Positions 9,283 through 20,411 of a stretch of DNA of 64,000 nucleotides are shown here, one piece after another. The notes beneath the pieces were generated by a model that did no database searches, had not been told where the DNA came from, and saw only the letters and a program-made list of their open reading frames with translations. The position numbers and the translations under genes were made by a program. Location of the stretch: NCBI GenBank assembly GCA_036873135.1, contig JAPTYO010000008.1:36280819-36344818 (forward strand). Reading direction: 5' to 3'. Numbering within the stretch: the stretch's first letter is position 1; every line of letters begins with the position of its first letter. Origin of the DNA: Clarkia xantiana subsp. parviflora (lineage: Eukaryota; Streptophyta; Magnoliopsida; Myrtales; Onagraceae).

Positions 9283-10389
9283 TCAAGCATGACATTTCTT
9301 CAAGTGTTCGCCACTGAAAGAATGCTTCAATGCTCTGCCATCGAGGTCTTCCAACTTGTACGCATTCGGAGCTGGCATCCCCACGACCTTGTAAGGTCCT
9401 TCCCATTTTGGTGACATCTTGTTGATTCGATCCAAAAGGGTAAACTCGTTGCGACTCCAAACCAGCTCCCCGACGAAGAATTGTCGGGACTTAACTCGCC
9501 GATTGTAATACCTGGCCGTCGCCAAACGCATTCGAGCCTGGACTTCATCGGCTTCCCGCCTCTTCTCTTCGAGCAAGTCCAAATCCAGACATCTCATCTC
9601 ATCATTCGTCAAAGGCTAGTAATATCTCACCCGATGGGACGCCACAGCTACCTCCACGGGAGTAACAACCTCCGTGCCATAAACAAGGCCAAACGGAGTC
9701 TCCCCCGTTGATCGTTTGGGTGTCGTTCTAACAGCCCAAAGCACGTTTTCTAGCTCGTTCAGCCATTTGTCCTTCAAGGCATAGACCCTCTTCTTCAGGC
9801 CATCCATCACGATTTTGTTGGCCGATTCCACCTGGCCATTAGTCTGAGCATGGCGGACAGAGGCTGTCCGATGCTCGATATTCAACTCCTCCAGATACTA
9901 CTTCACCTGAGTCCCGTTAAACGGTGGACCATTGTCGCTAATCACCACCTTAGGAATCCCGTATCTGGATACAATATGAGTCTGGAGAAACTTGACGATC
10001 TGGTTCCCCGTCGTCTTGGCCAACGCCTTCGCTTCTATCCATTTCGAAAAATAATCAATAGCCACCAGCAAATATTTACAATGACCTTGTGCCTGTGGGA
10101 GAGGTCCCACCAGGTCGATGCCCCACTGCGCGAAGGACCAAGCACTCTTGATGGACGTCAAATTAGCAGCCGGAGCCACGATATTCAGGGCGTACCTCTG
10201 GCACGCGTCACAGGATCGGACCAATGCCGTCGCCTCCCTGTTCATCGTAGGCCAATAATAGCCCGGATTCAACACTTTCCTCATTATGGATCGGGCCCCT
10301 TCATGACAAGCCGCGACCCCTTCATGCACTTCCTTCAGGATTCGACTTGTGTCAGGCTCAGCCACACACTTCAAGTACGGGGTCGAAAA
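9283..10389 (-). pseudogene. Integrase of element B, broken
   Basis: Encodes the HHCC zinc region (HEGVAACHEGAR...SCDACQRY), the DDE core (GIDLVGPLP, ISDNGPPFNG, GQVESANK) and a C-terminal region ending HSFSGEHLKKCHA. The three acidic residues are present. The frame is cut by TAG at 10390-10392 (before the domain), 9898-9900 and 9616-9618; both internal stops replace a Glu codon (GAG) seen in G. In a live element it would insert the cDNA into the chromosome. It continues the gag-pol frame on the - strand. Confidence 0.85.
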
Positions 10390-12445
10390 CTAGCCCTTCT
10401 TGTACAGCTGATTGTCCAACATCACGTAATTAACAGCGATCCGACGTATCCTGCCAGCTACTACTTCATTATCGGGGACTGCCCCCGTAGTCAGGTACGC
10501 GACTATCGGGGTCATCCAAGTGGGTTCCTCCTCCGATCCTGCTTCAATAGCGCACACCTGCGTCGGGTCGGTGGTCAACAAGATCACCTTCTCCAAGAAG
10601 TGCACCTTCCGATTTTCCTCCAGGGGTGCCCCCAAGGCAAATTTACTCAAGGCATCTGCCTCCACGTTTTCCTCCCTCGGGATCGCCTCGATGTCGAAGC
10701 TTTTAAAGCTCTCCTTCAAGACTTGCACCTCACGAAGGTACTTCCTCATCATCGGGCTCTTTGCCTCGTATCGCCCTTGGACCTGGTTCACAATCAGGGC
10801 CGCGTCACACTTTACTCTTAAGTGAGCAACTCCCGTACCTTTGGCAATTTTCAAGCCCGTGATAAGAGCCTCGTACTCAGCTTCGTTGTTCGTGGCCCTA
10901 AACGTTAAGGCCAAAGCATATCGAAGCGGCTCACCTCCGCCTGGTGGTATCAATACAAACCCTGCTCCTGATCCATCTGAACTCGAGGAGCCATCTGTGT
11001 ACATCTCCCAAGTATTTTCCTCGTTTGGCTGTTCTGATTGCTCTGCCATCTCTGGTTGTTCTGCTATCGGGACCTCCATGGTTGCCCCCTCTACAGGGCC
11101 CGCTTCTTCCAGATTGGGGGCTGTAGACTCTGCTATGAAATCCACCAATGCCTGGCCCTTAATAGACGTTCTCGGAGCAAAGTGTATGCGAAACTCACTA
11201 AGCTCGACTTCCCATTTCACTAATCTCCCCAACGCATCAGGTCGGTTCAAAAAATGCTTCAAAGGCTGATTCGTCAGCACAGTAATCTCATGCGCATGGA
11301 AATAAGGCCTCAGCTTCCGAGCAGTAATAATCAACGCAAAGAGATACTTCTCAACGGCGGGATAATTCATTTCAGACTTGGCAAACGCCTTACTTACATA
11401 ATAAACGGGGACTTGATTACCCTCGACAACCTTCACTAACACAGAGCTAATGGCAAATTCAGAAACAGCCAAGTAAAGATAGAGCGGCTCGCCTGGGACC
11501 GGTTTCGCCAACGGCGGGAGGGTGCGAAGGTGCTGCTTGAGTGCCTGGAACGCCTCTTCACACTTGGTGGTCCACTCAAACTTCTTGTTGGCCCTCAGGA
11601 CTTCAAAAAATGGCATTGATCGGTCACTCGCCTTGGACAGGAAGCGATTCATTGCAGCCAGTCGACCATTCAGAACTTGAACCTCTCGATGGTTTATCGG
11701 AGACTGCATCTCCTCGATCGCTCTCAGTTTCTCAGGGTTCACCTCAATTCCTCTTTGGCGCACCATAAAGCCCAGAAACTTCCCCGAGTGGACTCCGAAG
11801 GCGCATTTTGTCGGGTTCAAGCGAACCTGATGAAGCCTCATCCGCTCAAACGCCGTAGCTAGGTTGTGCACATGATCCTCAGCTTGTCGGGACTTCACCA
11901 GCATATCATCCACGTAAGCCTCCATGGTCTTCCCTAGCATATCTCCGAAAAGCTTGTTCACCATCCGCTGGTAGGTTGCCCCGGCATTGATCAGTCCGAA
12001 AGGCATGACATCGTAGTGGTAGATATCGCTATCGGCATAAAAGGCAGTGTGGGGAGCATCCTCCCTAGCCATCTTGATCTTGTTATAGCCCGAGTACGCA
12101 TCCATGAAGCCAACAACTCATGTCCTGACGTGGCATCCACCAGCTTGTCGATTCTCGGGAGCGGGTAACAGTCCTTCGGGCAAGCCTTATTCAGTTCGCG
12201 GAAATCAACACACATCCGCCATTTCCCATTGCTCTTCTTTACCAGCACCGGGTTAGCAACCCTAGTCTGGAATCGGAGCTCCTTGATAAACCCAGCATCG
12301 AGCAACCTGCCCACCTCCTGCTGGATCGCAATCCTCTTGTCTGCGCCCATCGAACGCCTTTTCTGCGCGATAGGCTTGATCGCGGGATCAATCTTCAACT
12401 CATGTACGATTATATCGGGCTGATTCCTGACATGTCACTCAGAGA
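10390..12445 (-). pseudogene. Reverse transcriptase and two RNase H domains of element B, broken
   Basis: RT motifs in order: MCVDFRELNKACPKDCYPLP, then MPFGLINAGATYQRM, then YVDDMLVKSR (near 11920). Next comes a Ty3-type RNase H-like region lacking the usual catalytic Asp positions (LYLAVSEF, LTNQPLKH), then a second RNase H with YTDGSS, NNEAEYEAL, KCDAAL and EADALSKFA. A second RNase H of this type is an established trait of the Tat lineage. Breaks: a one-base loss near 12108, another near 12415, and the TAG at 12446-12448. Confidence 0.88.
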
Positions 12446-13126
12446 CTAGGCAAACAGCTCCTTGAACTCCTTCAGTATATCGATCAATTCTCGGGCTGTC
12501 TCCTCGGTCAGAGCAGACCCGATTTTCACCTTCCTCTGAGGCCCGTCAATCTCGACCTCCTTCAAGTCCTCCACGGGGGCGGGACGCCTAAACTCCTCTC
12601 TAGGATCAACATCTGTCTGGAGGACAGTCATAGCCTCTCGTCTTTTCCTTCGGGTGGCGTTAACATAACATTTCCTGGAAGCCACCTGGTCACCCTTGAC
12701 CTCTCCGACTCCATGGTCAGTCGGGAACTTCATCTTCTGGTGCACAGTCGAGGCAACCGCCATCAGGGGGTTGATGGTAGTTCTCCCGATAATCGCGTTG
12801 TAGGTCCCCACGGACTCAATTACCACAAACTCCACGTTCCTCCTCTCCGATTTCCACCCGCTACCAAACTCCACTGGTAAGGTGATCACTCCTAGCGGAT
12901 AGGAGGTAAGGCCAGAGAATCCGACCATCGGGAAGTTCGCCTCCTTCAGGTCCTTCGTTTTCCCCATGGCCTCCAGCGCATCCATGAACAGAATATCAGA
13001 GGAGCTCCCTCCATCGATCAGAATCCGCTTCATCTTGTATCCATCTACATCCAAGGTCACGACCAAAGCGTCATCGTGTGGAGTCTCCACGCCTACGAGA
13101 TCCTCCGACGAAAAGGAGATCACCAT
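12446..13126 (-). pseudogene. Aspartic protease of element B
   Basis: Starts after the TAG at 13124-13126 and is open until the TAG at 12446-12448. Contains MKRILIDGGSSSDILF, the retropepsin active-site region, then GFSGLTSYPLG and AIIGRTTINPLMA. D encodes the same domain in one frame with gag and RT, so these stops are lesions and not gene borders. Confidence 0.8.
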
Positions 13127-14864
13127 CTATTCCTTCAGAGTCCATGATCGAGACCTCTTACCCAGCACCACAGCAGCGGGAATTCTAGAGGCATAAATTT
13201 CCCGAGAGGACGAGGTATCTCCTCCCACAGAAAATCCTCCGTGAATTACATTGATGGTGCCCCGTTTCTCCTTACGGGCACTAGAAGACTCCGGGTCAGA
13301 CCTCTTCTTCTTTGGGGACCGATCGCGGGATCGGGAGCGGGACCGTGATCGGGATCGAGAACGGGATCGACACCGCTTTTCCTCGACAAACTCCTTAAGC
13401 TTCCCCCTCTGGATCAGCTTTTCGATCTCCTTCTTCAGCTCCCGACAATGGTTAGTGTCGTGACCGTTTGCGCGGTGAAATCGACAGTAACGATCGGTGC
13501 GGGATACCAAAAAGTCTCCTTCCTTTTTCGGGGGGTATCTGGAGATACCCTGTCGTTCCATGACTGTTAACACCTCCGTCATAGAGCTGTTGAGATGAAT
13601 GCCATGATCTTCCCGCCTGTCCTTCTTCGAGGAACGCCTATCATCCCTCCGGTCAGAGCGGCCTCTACTCCGACTGCTCTCGGATTTATCCTTGGACTTA
13701 CGATCGTCAAAGGGTTTGACCGACTGCTTTCCCTTATTCGACTTCGGGGGCTCAAGTTCTCCAGCGGCTTTCTTCGACTCCTGGACATCGTTTTGCCGCT
13801 TCACCCTCTTCTGCAATGCCTCCATATTCCACACAGCCTTCTCAGCCACGCTGTGCATTAAGTCGGAACCGTAGGGGGCTGTTAGGTTCCGAATGAAGGT
13901 ACGGATGGTCTCACCCTCCGAAATCTCCTCGTCAATCTCCGCCACACTGGCAGTGTATCGCTGGTAATAGTGTGCCAGCGACTCATCGGGCCTCTGCACC
14001 ACCTGGGCCAGGGACCTCACACTCTTCAACAGACGTCGGTGACCCTGGTACTGCTGGATAAAGCGATCGTGCATATCAGCCCAGCAAGTGATGCACCCTG
14101 GGGGCAGACTGAAGAACCAGGTCAAGGCTCTCTCACCAAGTGTGTCCGGGAACAATGTACACACGATATCTTCATTCGGGGCTCTGCCCAGGCACGCCAT
14201 GAGATGCTTCTGGACATGACGAACCGGATCTCCCTCGCCATCATATTCCTTAATCGTGGGGATACCCAGCCCTGGCGGGGCGAGGGTATCTATTAATCGG
14301 GGAACGAAGGGATGGGTGGACCGATCCCTTAGTTCCGACAGCAGCGGCTTTTGTTCTCCCATGCAGATGTTCACGATCTTCATCACCTGATCAGGGGTGA
14401 TGGGACCATTAGAGGGAATGGTCCTGTGCTGCACTGGTTCTGGCCCATCGACCACAAATCGCTCTGGCTGAGCGGGCTCCTTACCCTGGTCCCGGCTCCG
14501 GGGCAGAACCTCCCGCACATTCTGAACCTCTGCTGGTGGGGGCGCTTCCTCTTCTAGTGGGGGCATCTCCTCTTGCCTCCTCGCAGCCTCTCTCCGATCT
14601 AAGAGAGCCTCCACGACCGCCAGAAACATCGGCATGGCCTCCGCCACAGCTCTCGTCAGGTCCGTATTTGGAGGAGCCTCCTGCTCCCTATTATCCTGGT
14701 ATTGAGGAGTATCTTCAGGGGCTTCATTATGCCCCCCCTGTCCGGGAGACCTCAGCAGGGAGATTCTGGTTCTCAACGCGCTCTGGTGGCGAATTCAGAG
14801 TCGTCCCAGCCGGATGACGGGAACCACCAGATTGTCCTCGTCTTCTTTGCTTGCCAGCTGCCAT
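13127..14864 (-). pseudogene. gag: Gag of element B (capsid, zinc knuckle, RS-rich tail)
   Basis: Expected start is ATG 14864 (MAAGKQRRRG) by comparison with D; a frameshift near 14760 separates it from the frame open from 14776 to 13127. That frame holds a capsid domain (GDPVRHVQKHLMACLGR, LTWFFSLPPGC, SLAHYYQRYTASVAE), a zinc knuckle (CRFHRANGHDTNHCRELKK), then a Ser-Arg run around 13330-13390 and KKKR, and GTINVIHGG at the border with protease. The SR run resembles an RS domain. Ends at TAG 13124-13126. Confidence 0.85.
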
Positions 14865-14902
14865 TGAACGAGTAGAAGGCATATCAACTTTTTGTCACGT
14901 TT

Positions 14903-14918
14903 CCCACAGACAGCGCCA
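14903..14918 (-). other. Primer binding site of B
   Basis: TGGCGCTGTCTGTGGG on the - strand, one base inside the 5' LTR end. One base differs from the TGGCGCCGTCTGTGGG of C, D and F. Confidence 0.75.
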
Positions 14919-14919
14919 A

Positions 14920-15637
14920 TGTTGGATCACGGTGGAACTCTGGTACGATCTTTGACGGCGATCCTAGCTCCTTCGCTCCACGCAATCCTGCAAGAGGGGA
15001 TAGACCGGGCGGTGACCCAGAATCCCTCTCCGATGCTTAAATGAGTATCTCGTGCAAACTGGCAAGCAGTAATCTCAAGTAGTGTATCTCTAAAACGTAA
15101 TTGATCTGAGGTAACCTCTGCCCTTTTTATAGGTGGAGAGGTACATCAGTTACCTGGTGAACCGTTGGGGTAGTTAGCCCATATTCCGCGTATCTCGGGC
15201 ACGATCCCGCCTATCTAGGCCATGATCTCGCTTATCTCGGCCACGCCCCGCGTATCTCAGCCACGCTTCGCGTATCTCAATCACGCTCCGCGTATCTCGG
15301 CCACGCCCCGCGTATCCCGGCCTCAACCTCTGATAGCAAGTCCCGACTAACATCGGGGACTCCAGAGTTATCTCATTGTGTCACCGCTCGGGGCCCTTCG
15401 TCATCATGACAGGGCCAATCGTTCTCAGAGATTCGTCATCGGGGCCTACTTAAAGGCATCTCATCGGGAGCATCCAGCTCAGCTATCGGGACCGACTCTG
15501 TCGGGACCTTTCATCATCGGGACTCCCTCCGTCGGGACCCTTCGCCTTGGTCTTCTTGACCTCCATTTAGAGCCCAATGGGCCTATTCACCGTTTCCTCG
15601 CCGTTAAAGGGCCTAACGGCCATAGTGAAGCCCATCA
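14920..15637 (-). repeat. 5' LTR of element B
   Basis: 718 bp, same length as the 3' LTR, with about 16 differences by eye. TATA box with inverted repeat at 15108-15147; U3 repeats at 15184-15323. Confidence 0.92.
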
Positions 15638-15642
15638 CCAAG
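15638..15642. repeat. Target-site duplication of B (CCAAG), right copy
   Basis: Identical to 4732-4736. Confidence 0.9.
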
Positions 15643-17356
15643 TAGTGAATTATATACATTTATTTTGCACCAACAGTGCAAGCTATCACATTTCTGATCA
15701 ACAAATGGCTTATATTATACGCCACCAACATGTCGACAAGGCTTTCAATAGCATCGACAATGAGCACAAAAACGCGTTCTACATATATAAGGGGCTGATC
15801 ACCCCACATGGCGTGATATCCTCTATCGGAGGTATCCTCATGTATAAGTCGGGTGTAGCATCCCCTTCCTGGGACTCCCCGCCATGGCGCGACATCCTCT
15901 ATCGGAGGCGTTCCCATGTACAAAAGTCGAGCGTAGCATCCCCTTCCTAGGACTCCCCGCTATGGTGCGGCAGCCTCTATCGGAGACATCCCCATGTTCA
16001 AAGCCGGGCATAGCTTCCCCAGCCTGGGACTCCCCGCAATTTTTCGACATCCTCTATCGGAGGCGTCCCCATGTCTACAAGGCATGTTTTTCCCTCTTTA
16101 GGGACCATCCTTCAATACATGATAGGACCCAGGCAAGAGGGCAACCACATGTCAACCTACTGCATACTGTTAAAGTCCGGTAGCATTTCTCTACAAATTG
16201 ACCAGGAGAAATCCTGCAGTCGCCGCTATATGCACTATACTAAAACTCATCCAAATTGACAAGTCGATTCTTGTACAATGCTATTCGGGAAGTACGAAAA
16301 TAGTGATGATATAACACATCCAATTTAGCAAGTCGTGTCTTGCCACAACGCCGCCTTGGAATGGACCAAGAGATGAAAAAAATGCAAGTCTTATGGATAC
16401 AGTCTTGAGTAACCACTTGGCATAACCGAGCACAGGGGCAGTAGTATCGCAAAATAAGTACTGGAATATTCACGGAAAAATCTTGCAACAATGTTACAAG
16501 AGGTGTTCTTGAGTAACAGATGGAAAAACGCATTAGAGTTAACAAGTCGTCTTGTGACAACGTCGCCTTGAAGTGGTTCAAAGACGGTAAACGACCTATG
16601 TCCAACCCCTTGAAATAACCAAGTGGAGGTGTGGTAGCATCGCAGGGTGAGTACTGGAATATCCATGGAAATCCCCGCAACAACGTCACTAAGGGCGTGC
16701 CCGAGTGACGGGTGGAAAAACACATCCAAATTAGCAAGTCGTGTCTTGCCACAACGTCGGCTTAGAGTGGACTAAGAGACAGTATAAAATAAGCTCCAAG
16801 TGCCAAGTGACAAGTGCCGAGTTTCAAGCGCCAAGTGCCGAGTGACAAGTGCCAAGCGCCGAGTTCCAAGTGCCAAGTGCCGAGTTTCAAGCGCCAAGTG
16901 CCGAGTGACAAGTTCCAAGCGCCGAGTTCCAAGTGCCAAGTGCCAAATGACAACTAAGTGCGAAGTGCCAAGCGCCAAGTGCCAAGTGCCAATTATACAA
17001 CACATGTGTTTAACACACTCTTATATTATGCCATTCCTTGGTAATAACCAAGAGGGGCGCGCGACATACAACGACGTACGTCCTAGTACTACAACGATGG
17101 ATGCTACATACATTCAAACATGGATTATCAATCCTATCATACAAGTCCAACACATATGGGCAAATACGATAACCAATGTATGAAATACTAATAATAAGTT
17201 ATCATGCATTCTCAATGTCTCCATACCAGGTCTATACGACAAAAGGAAAGGCAACCAAAATGCAAACATAAGGTTCAAGGGATAAAACCCAATGCAACCT
17301 CAGCCCAGACATGGGGAGCAAAATATATATACAACAGGATAATAAACTCATACTCA
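15643..17356 (+). repeat. Non-coding repeat-rich part of A
   Basis: No coding sequence recognised. Three repeat types: (1) about 75-80-bp units at roughly 15826-16080 containing CTCTATCGGAGGCRTCCCCATGT and GGACTCCCCG; (2) a unit of about 190-217 bp at roughly 16250-16790 marked by AGCAAGTCGTGTCTTGCCACAAC at 16327, a variant near 16540 and again near 16732; (3) a minisatellite at 16797-16995 built from CAAGTGCCAAGTGCCGAG-type decamers. As in the other elements, these lie just before the end of the antisense gene. Confidence 0.65.
16797..16995. repeat. CAAGTGCCRAG minisatellite in A
   Basis: About 200 bp of 7-11-bp units such as CAAGTGC, CGAGTTTCAAGCGC and CAAGTGACAAG. The regular composition gives open frames on both strands that are repeat artefacts. 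Confidence 0.85.
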
Positions 17357-17905
17357 TCAACCCGGCGCCACGTGCGAAGGGTCAACATCTCCAGGAGGCT
17401 CGAGTGTAGCCTCAGTCTCTGCAAGAGCATAAAGAATAAAGTTAACCTCAACAACTTCATCAAGTGTCAAATCATAAGATGGTTCCTGAGCTTCAAGACG
17501 GCACAAAGCGGCCACATGCCCGACAGAAAATTCGGCATAAGGTCCTAACTCTTCAAGAGTAAAATCGGGGGCTAGAATAATAACTCTCCGAATAAAGTCC
17601 TCAGCAAAATTCGGCATCAGCCCAACAGAATCCACCTTCACAGCAGCATGAAAGGAAGGAGTGCTCGTATACTCTACGAGTCCCTCCTCCTTGCCCTCTT
17701 GTCCCGCACACTCAATGAAAGCCTCCAAAGTCAAGGCAAAAGCTGTGTGATCTTAATATGCCTTCTCCTTAAGGGCAAGGTTCTCAGATTCAAGTGCCTC
17801 AACTTGAACCTTGCTGGAAGTAGTACTAGCTTCCAAGTCGGCAACCTTGGCGCTAAAAACTCGCGTTTTTCTTTGGCATGAAGAAGTTCGCGACAGACCT
17901 AAGTC
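17357..17905 (-). pseudogene. 3' part of the antisense gene of element A
   Basis: On the - strand the last exon reads KVADLEASTTSSKVQVEALE (coiled coil), then after a TAA a 125-residue open stretch with APDFTLEELGPYAEFS and a TAG/stop at 17357. A CTTAG splice acceptor precedes the exon near 17900. It is the counterpart of exon 4 in B, C, D and G, though much diverged. Its upstream part lies across the E insertion at 43868-44119. Confidence 0.5.
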
Positions 17906-18190
17906 AATAATGATAATAACATTACTCTAAGTCAACGAACACAAACAAGCTTATTCAATGATCAAATTTAATAATGAATCGTCTCTGCAAAGCAAACTTA
18001 TCATGAATCTTATATATTTTTACAAGTGATCAGGTTCCATATGAAAATAAAAACGACCCCCTACAGATGGAATGTTATATCACTCAGTTAGTTGAAATTA
18101 ATAAAAAGAACAGAGCTGGGACAATTGAAACTCATATGTGGGCAAATTTCTAATCAGCAACGAGTACCTTAAATACCTCAAGCAACTACC
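17906..18190 (-). repeat. Left LTR of element E, first fragment
   Basis: Matches 42773-43065 of the right LTR of E almost base for base, apart from an 8-bp gap (43051-43058). The outermost ~280 bp of the LTR (equivalent to 42492-42772) are missing, so this end of E is truncated. It ends in CTACC, where the C/D array inserted. Confidence 0.7.
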
Positions 18191-18568
18191 TGATGGGTTC
18201 CGATGTAATCGTTAGCCCTGTTAACAGCCAATGGACGGCGAGTAGGTCCAGTGGGCCTCGTGAAAAGCCTAGAAGGCCCAGAAGCCCAGCACGAAGGGTC
18301 CCGACTTTATCGGTCCCGATGTATGAGCTGAATGCTCCCGATGAGAAGCCTCTGAGTAGGCCCCGATAAGCCTTAGTAAAGGCCCCGATAATAAAGCCCC
18401 GCAGAGGCTGGACCTGTCCCGTAGAGACTGAAGGTCCTGGGTGGTGATCTAGAATGAAACAACTCTGGAGTCTCCGACAGGAGTCGGGACTTGTGATTAG
18501 AGGATAAAGACCGAGAAACCTGCCTACTAGATAGAGTAGTGGGAGACGGTTAGAGATAGAGATAAATC

Positions 18569-18695
18569 CCCCGAGATACGCAGGGCGTGCCCGAGATACG
18601 CGGAGTACGGGTAAGATACGCGGAGCGTGGGGCAAGATATATGGAATCAAAACCGAGATATACGGAATCGTGGCGAGATACACGGAATCATGGGT
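18569..18695 (+). repeat. U3 tandem repeats, ~21 bp unit (C LTR)
   Basis: Six imperfect units of the form GAGATACGCGGAGCGTGGCC, the last three drifting to GAGATATACGGAATCGTGGC. Equivalent arrays at about 27950-28075 and 38805-38930. The same motif, in the same position relative to the TATA box, occurs in the B/G LTRs. Confidence 0.75.
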
Positions 18696-18726
18696 AAAAC
18701 TGCCAGGCGCAGTAACAGGTAACTGA

Positions 18727-18759
18727 GTAACTTCCCTCCTATATAAAGGAGGAAGTTAC
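18727..18759 (+). promoter_or_regulatory. LTR TATA box at the centre of an inverted repeat (C)
   Basis: GTAACTTCCCTCC (18727-18739), TATATAAA (18740-18747), GGAGGAAGTTAC (18748-18759): the arms pair with a single unpaired C. Identical in LTR 2 (28108-28140) and LTR 3 (38963-38995). Confidence 0.75.
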
Positions 18760-18949
18760 CTCAGAAAGCCATCATCTAATACGAACTTAGACTTTTCGCT
18801 TACCACCCATTGATCACATACTCATTTAAGCATCGGAGAGGGATTCTGGGTCACCACCCAGGTCATCCCCTTTTGCAGGATTACGCGGAGCCCAGGAGTC
18901 AAAAGCTTTCCGTCAAGGACGTAACGGAGCTTCGCCCGTGATCCAACAT

Positions 18950-18965
18950 TGGCGCCGTCTGTGGG
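18950..18965 (+). other. Primer binding site of C
   Basis: TGGCGCCGTCTGTGGG, one base after the LTR. Same site at 28331 (D) and 39186 (third unit). Confidence 0.8.
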
Positions 18966-19002
18966 AAACTTACAAAAAGTCAAGATAGTTTCTACCAGAT
19001 CA

Positions 19003-20411
19003 ATGGCCGGTGGTGGCAAGAAGAAGCAAGTTCAGGCTGGCAGTTCTCGTCCCGCAGGAACTGTGAATTCCCCGTTGCCGGAACGTGTTGCTTAACAAGG
19101 TGAGAACCCCGCTCTTTCCCAGACAGGGGGGCAGGGTGATGGCTACGAGGTCTCAGTCCGAGACACGGAGAGGAACAGGCAGGATGTCCCGCGTAGGGAG
19201 GAAGATGAGGCTCCCCCGAACCCGGTGGGCCATGGAGGAGAAGGAGTCCCGCGAAGGGAGGAAGGGTCGTCTTCGAACTCGGAGTTGGCCAAGGCAGTAG
19301 CAGATGCTATGCCCATGTTCTTGGCTGCCATGGAGGCCTTGCTGGACAAGAGAGAGGCCGCCAGGAGGGCGGAGGAGTTGCCTCCGCGAGAAGAATTACC
19401 ACCACCCCCGCCGAGGGTGGACCCAGAGGAACAGGAGGTTCCGCCCAGGAGCAAGGGTAAGGAACCAGCACACATGAAGAAGTTCGTGGTTGACGGCCCG
19501 GGACCAGTGCAAAATAGGACCATTCCCCTGAATGACCCCATCACCCCCGACCAGGTGGTGAAAATTGTTAGCATCTGCATGGGTGATCAGAAGCAGATGA
19601 CATCGGAGCTGAGGGATCGGTCTAGCCATCCTTTCGTGCCGCGGCTGATAGATACCGTCGCCCCGCCCGGGCTAGGTATTCCGACCATCAAGGAGTATGA
19701 TGGTGAAGGGGACCCAGTTCGCCATGTGCAGAGGCATGTCCAGGCCTGTATGGGACGAACATCGAACGATGACCTCATATGCTCATTGTTCCCGATAACC
19801 CTGGGAGAGAGGGCCATGACTTGGTTCTTTAGCCTCCCGCCAGGATGCATCACGTGCTAGGCTGATATGCACGATCGCTTCATCAAGCAGTACCAGGGTC
19901 GGAGGCGTCTTCTGAAGAGTGTGAGGTCCTTGACCCAGGTGGTGCAGAGACCCGATGAATCATTGGCATACTACTACCAACGATTCACTGCCAGTGATGC
20001 GGAGATTGATGAAGAAATCTCGGAAGGAGAGACTATCCGTACTTTCCTGCGGAACCTGAGCGCTCCGTACGGTTCCGACCTGATGCACAGCGTAGCCGAG
20101 AAGGCTGTGTGGAGTATGGAGGCCCTGCAAGCGAGGGTGAAACAGCAAATCGACGTCCAGGAGTCGAAGATTGCTGCCGGAGAGCTCGATCCCCCAAAAT
20201 CGGGGAGAGGAAAGCCATCGTCCAAGCTATCGGATGATCGTAAAGGGAGCGACAAGTCGGAATGAAGTAGGAACCGTGGTCGTCCCGATAAAAGAGAAGA
20301 CAAGCGTCCTCCGAGGAAAGATAACCGAGAAGGTCGGGTCGTTCCCATCAATAGCTCGATGACCTCTGTTTTAGCTGTGATGGACAGACAGGGTCTCGCC
20401 CGATACCCCCC
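19003..20411 (+). pseudogene. gag: Gag of copy C, broken
   Basis: ATG 19003 (MAGGGKKKQVQAGSSRP). Same protein as D gag. Stops: TAA 19093-19095 (CTTAAC here, CTGAAC in D), TAG 19858-19860 (TGG in D), and TGA 20263-20265, which D shares. Capsid pattern AMTWFFSLPPGC and SLAYYYQRF. The zinc knuckle and all downstream sequence to mid-RT are removed by the deletion at about 20412. Confidence 0.85.

Larger units (their letters stand above)
4737..15637 (-). mobile_element. Element B: complete but dead Tat-lineage retrotransposon
   Basis: About 10.9 kb with two LTRs of 718 bp each (about 16 differences by eye, near 2%). On the - strand: LTR, primer site, gag, protease, RT, two RNase H domains, integrase, tandem repeats, polypurine tract, LTR. 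An oppositely oriented intron-containing gene occupies 6019-8740. Pol is broken by several stops and frameshifts. G (58837 onward) belongs to the same family. Confidence 0.92.
18191..18948 (+). repeat. LTR 1 of the array (5' LTR of C)
   Basis: 758 bp, TGATGGGTTCCG...GATCCAACA. About 11 substitutions and one indel against LTR 2 by eye. U3 repeats of ~20 bp (18569-18695), TATA box 18740-18747. Confidence 0.92.

Noticed and set aside
4732..15642. Possibility that B is two half-elements joined by chance
   Set aside because: Equal 718-bp LTRs, perfect CCAAG duplications, primer site and polypurine tract in the right places show a single insertion.
16762..17183. Repetitive open frames on both strands over the CAAGTGCC minisatellite
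   Set aside because: Low-complexity repeat translation on both strands, no coding evidence.
18822..19019. 65-codon - strand frame over the LTR/primer-site border (also at 28203 and 39058)
   Set aside because: It repeats in every LTR copy only because the LTR repeats, and it spans the primer site; an overlapping shadow.
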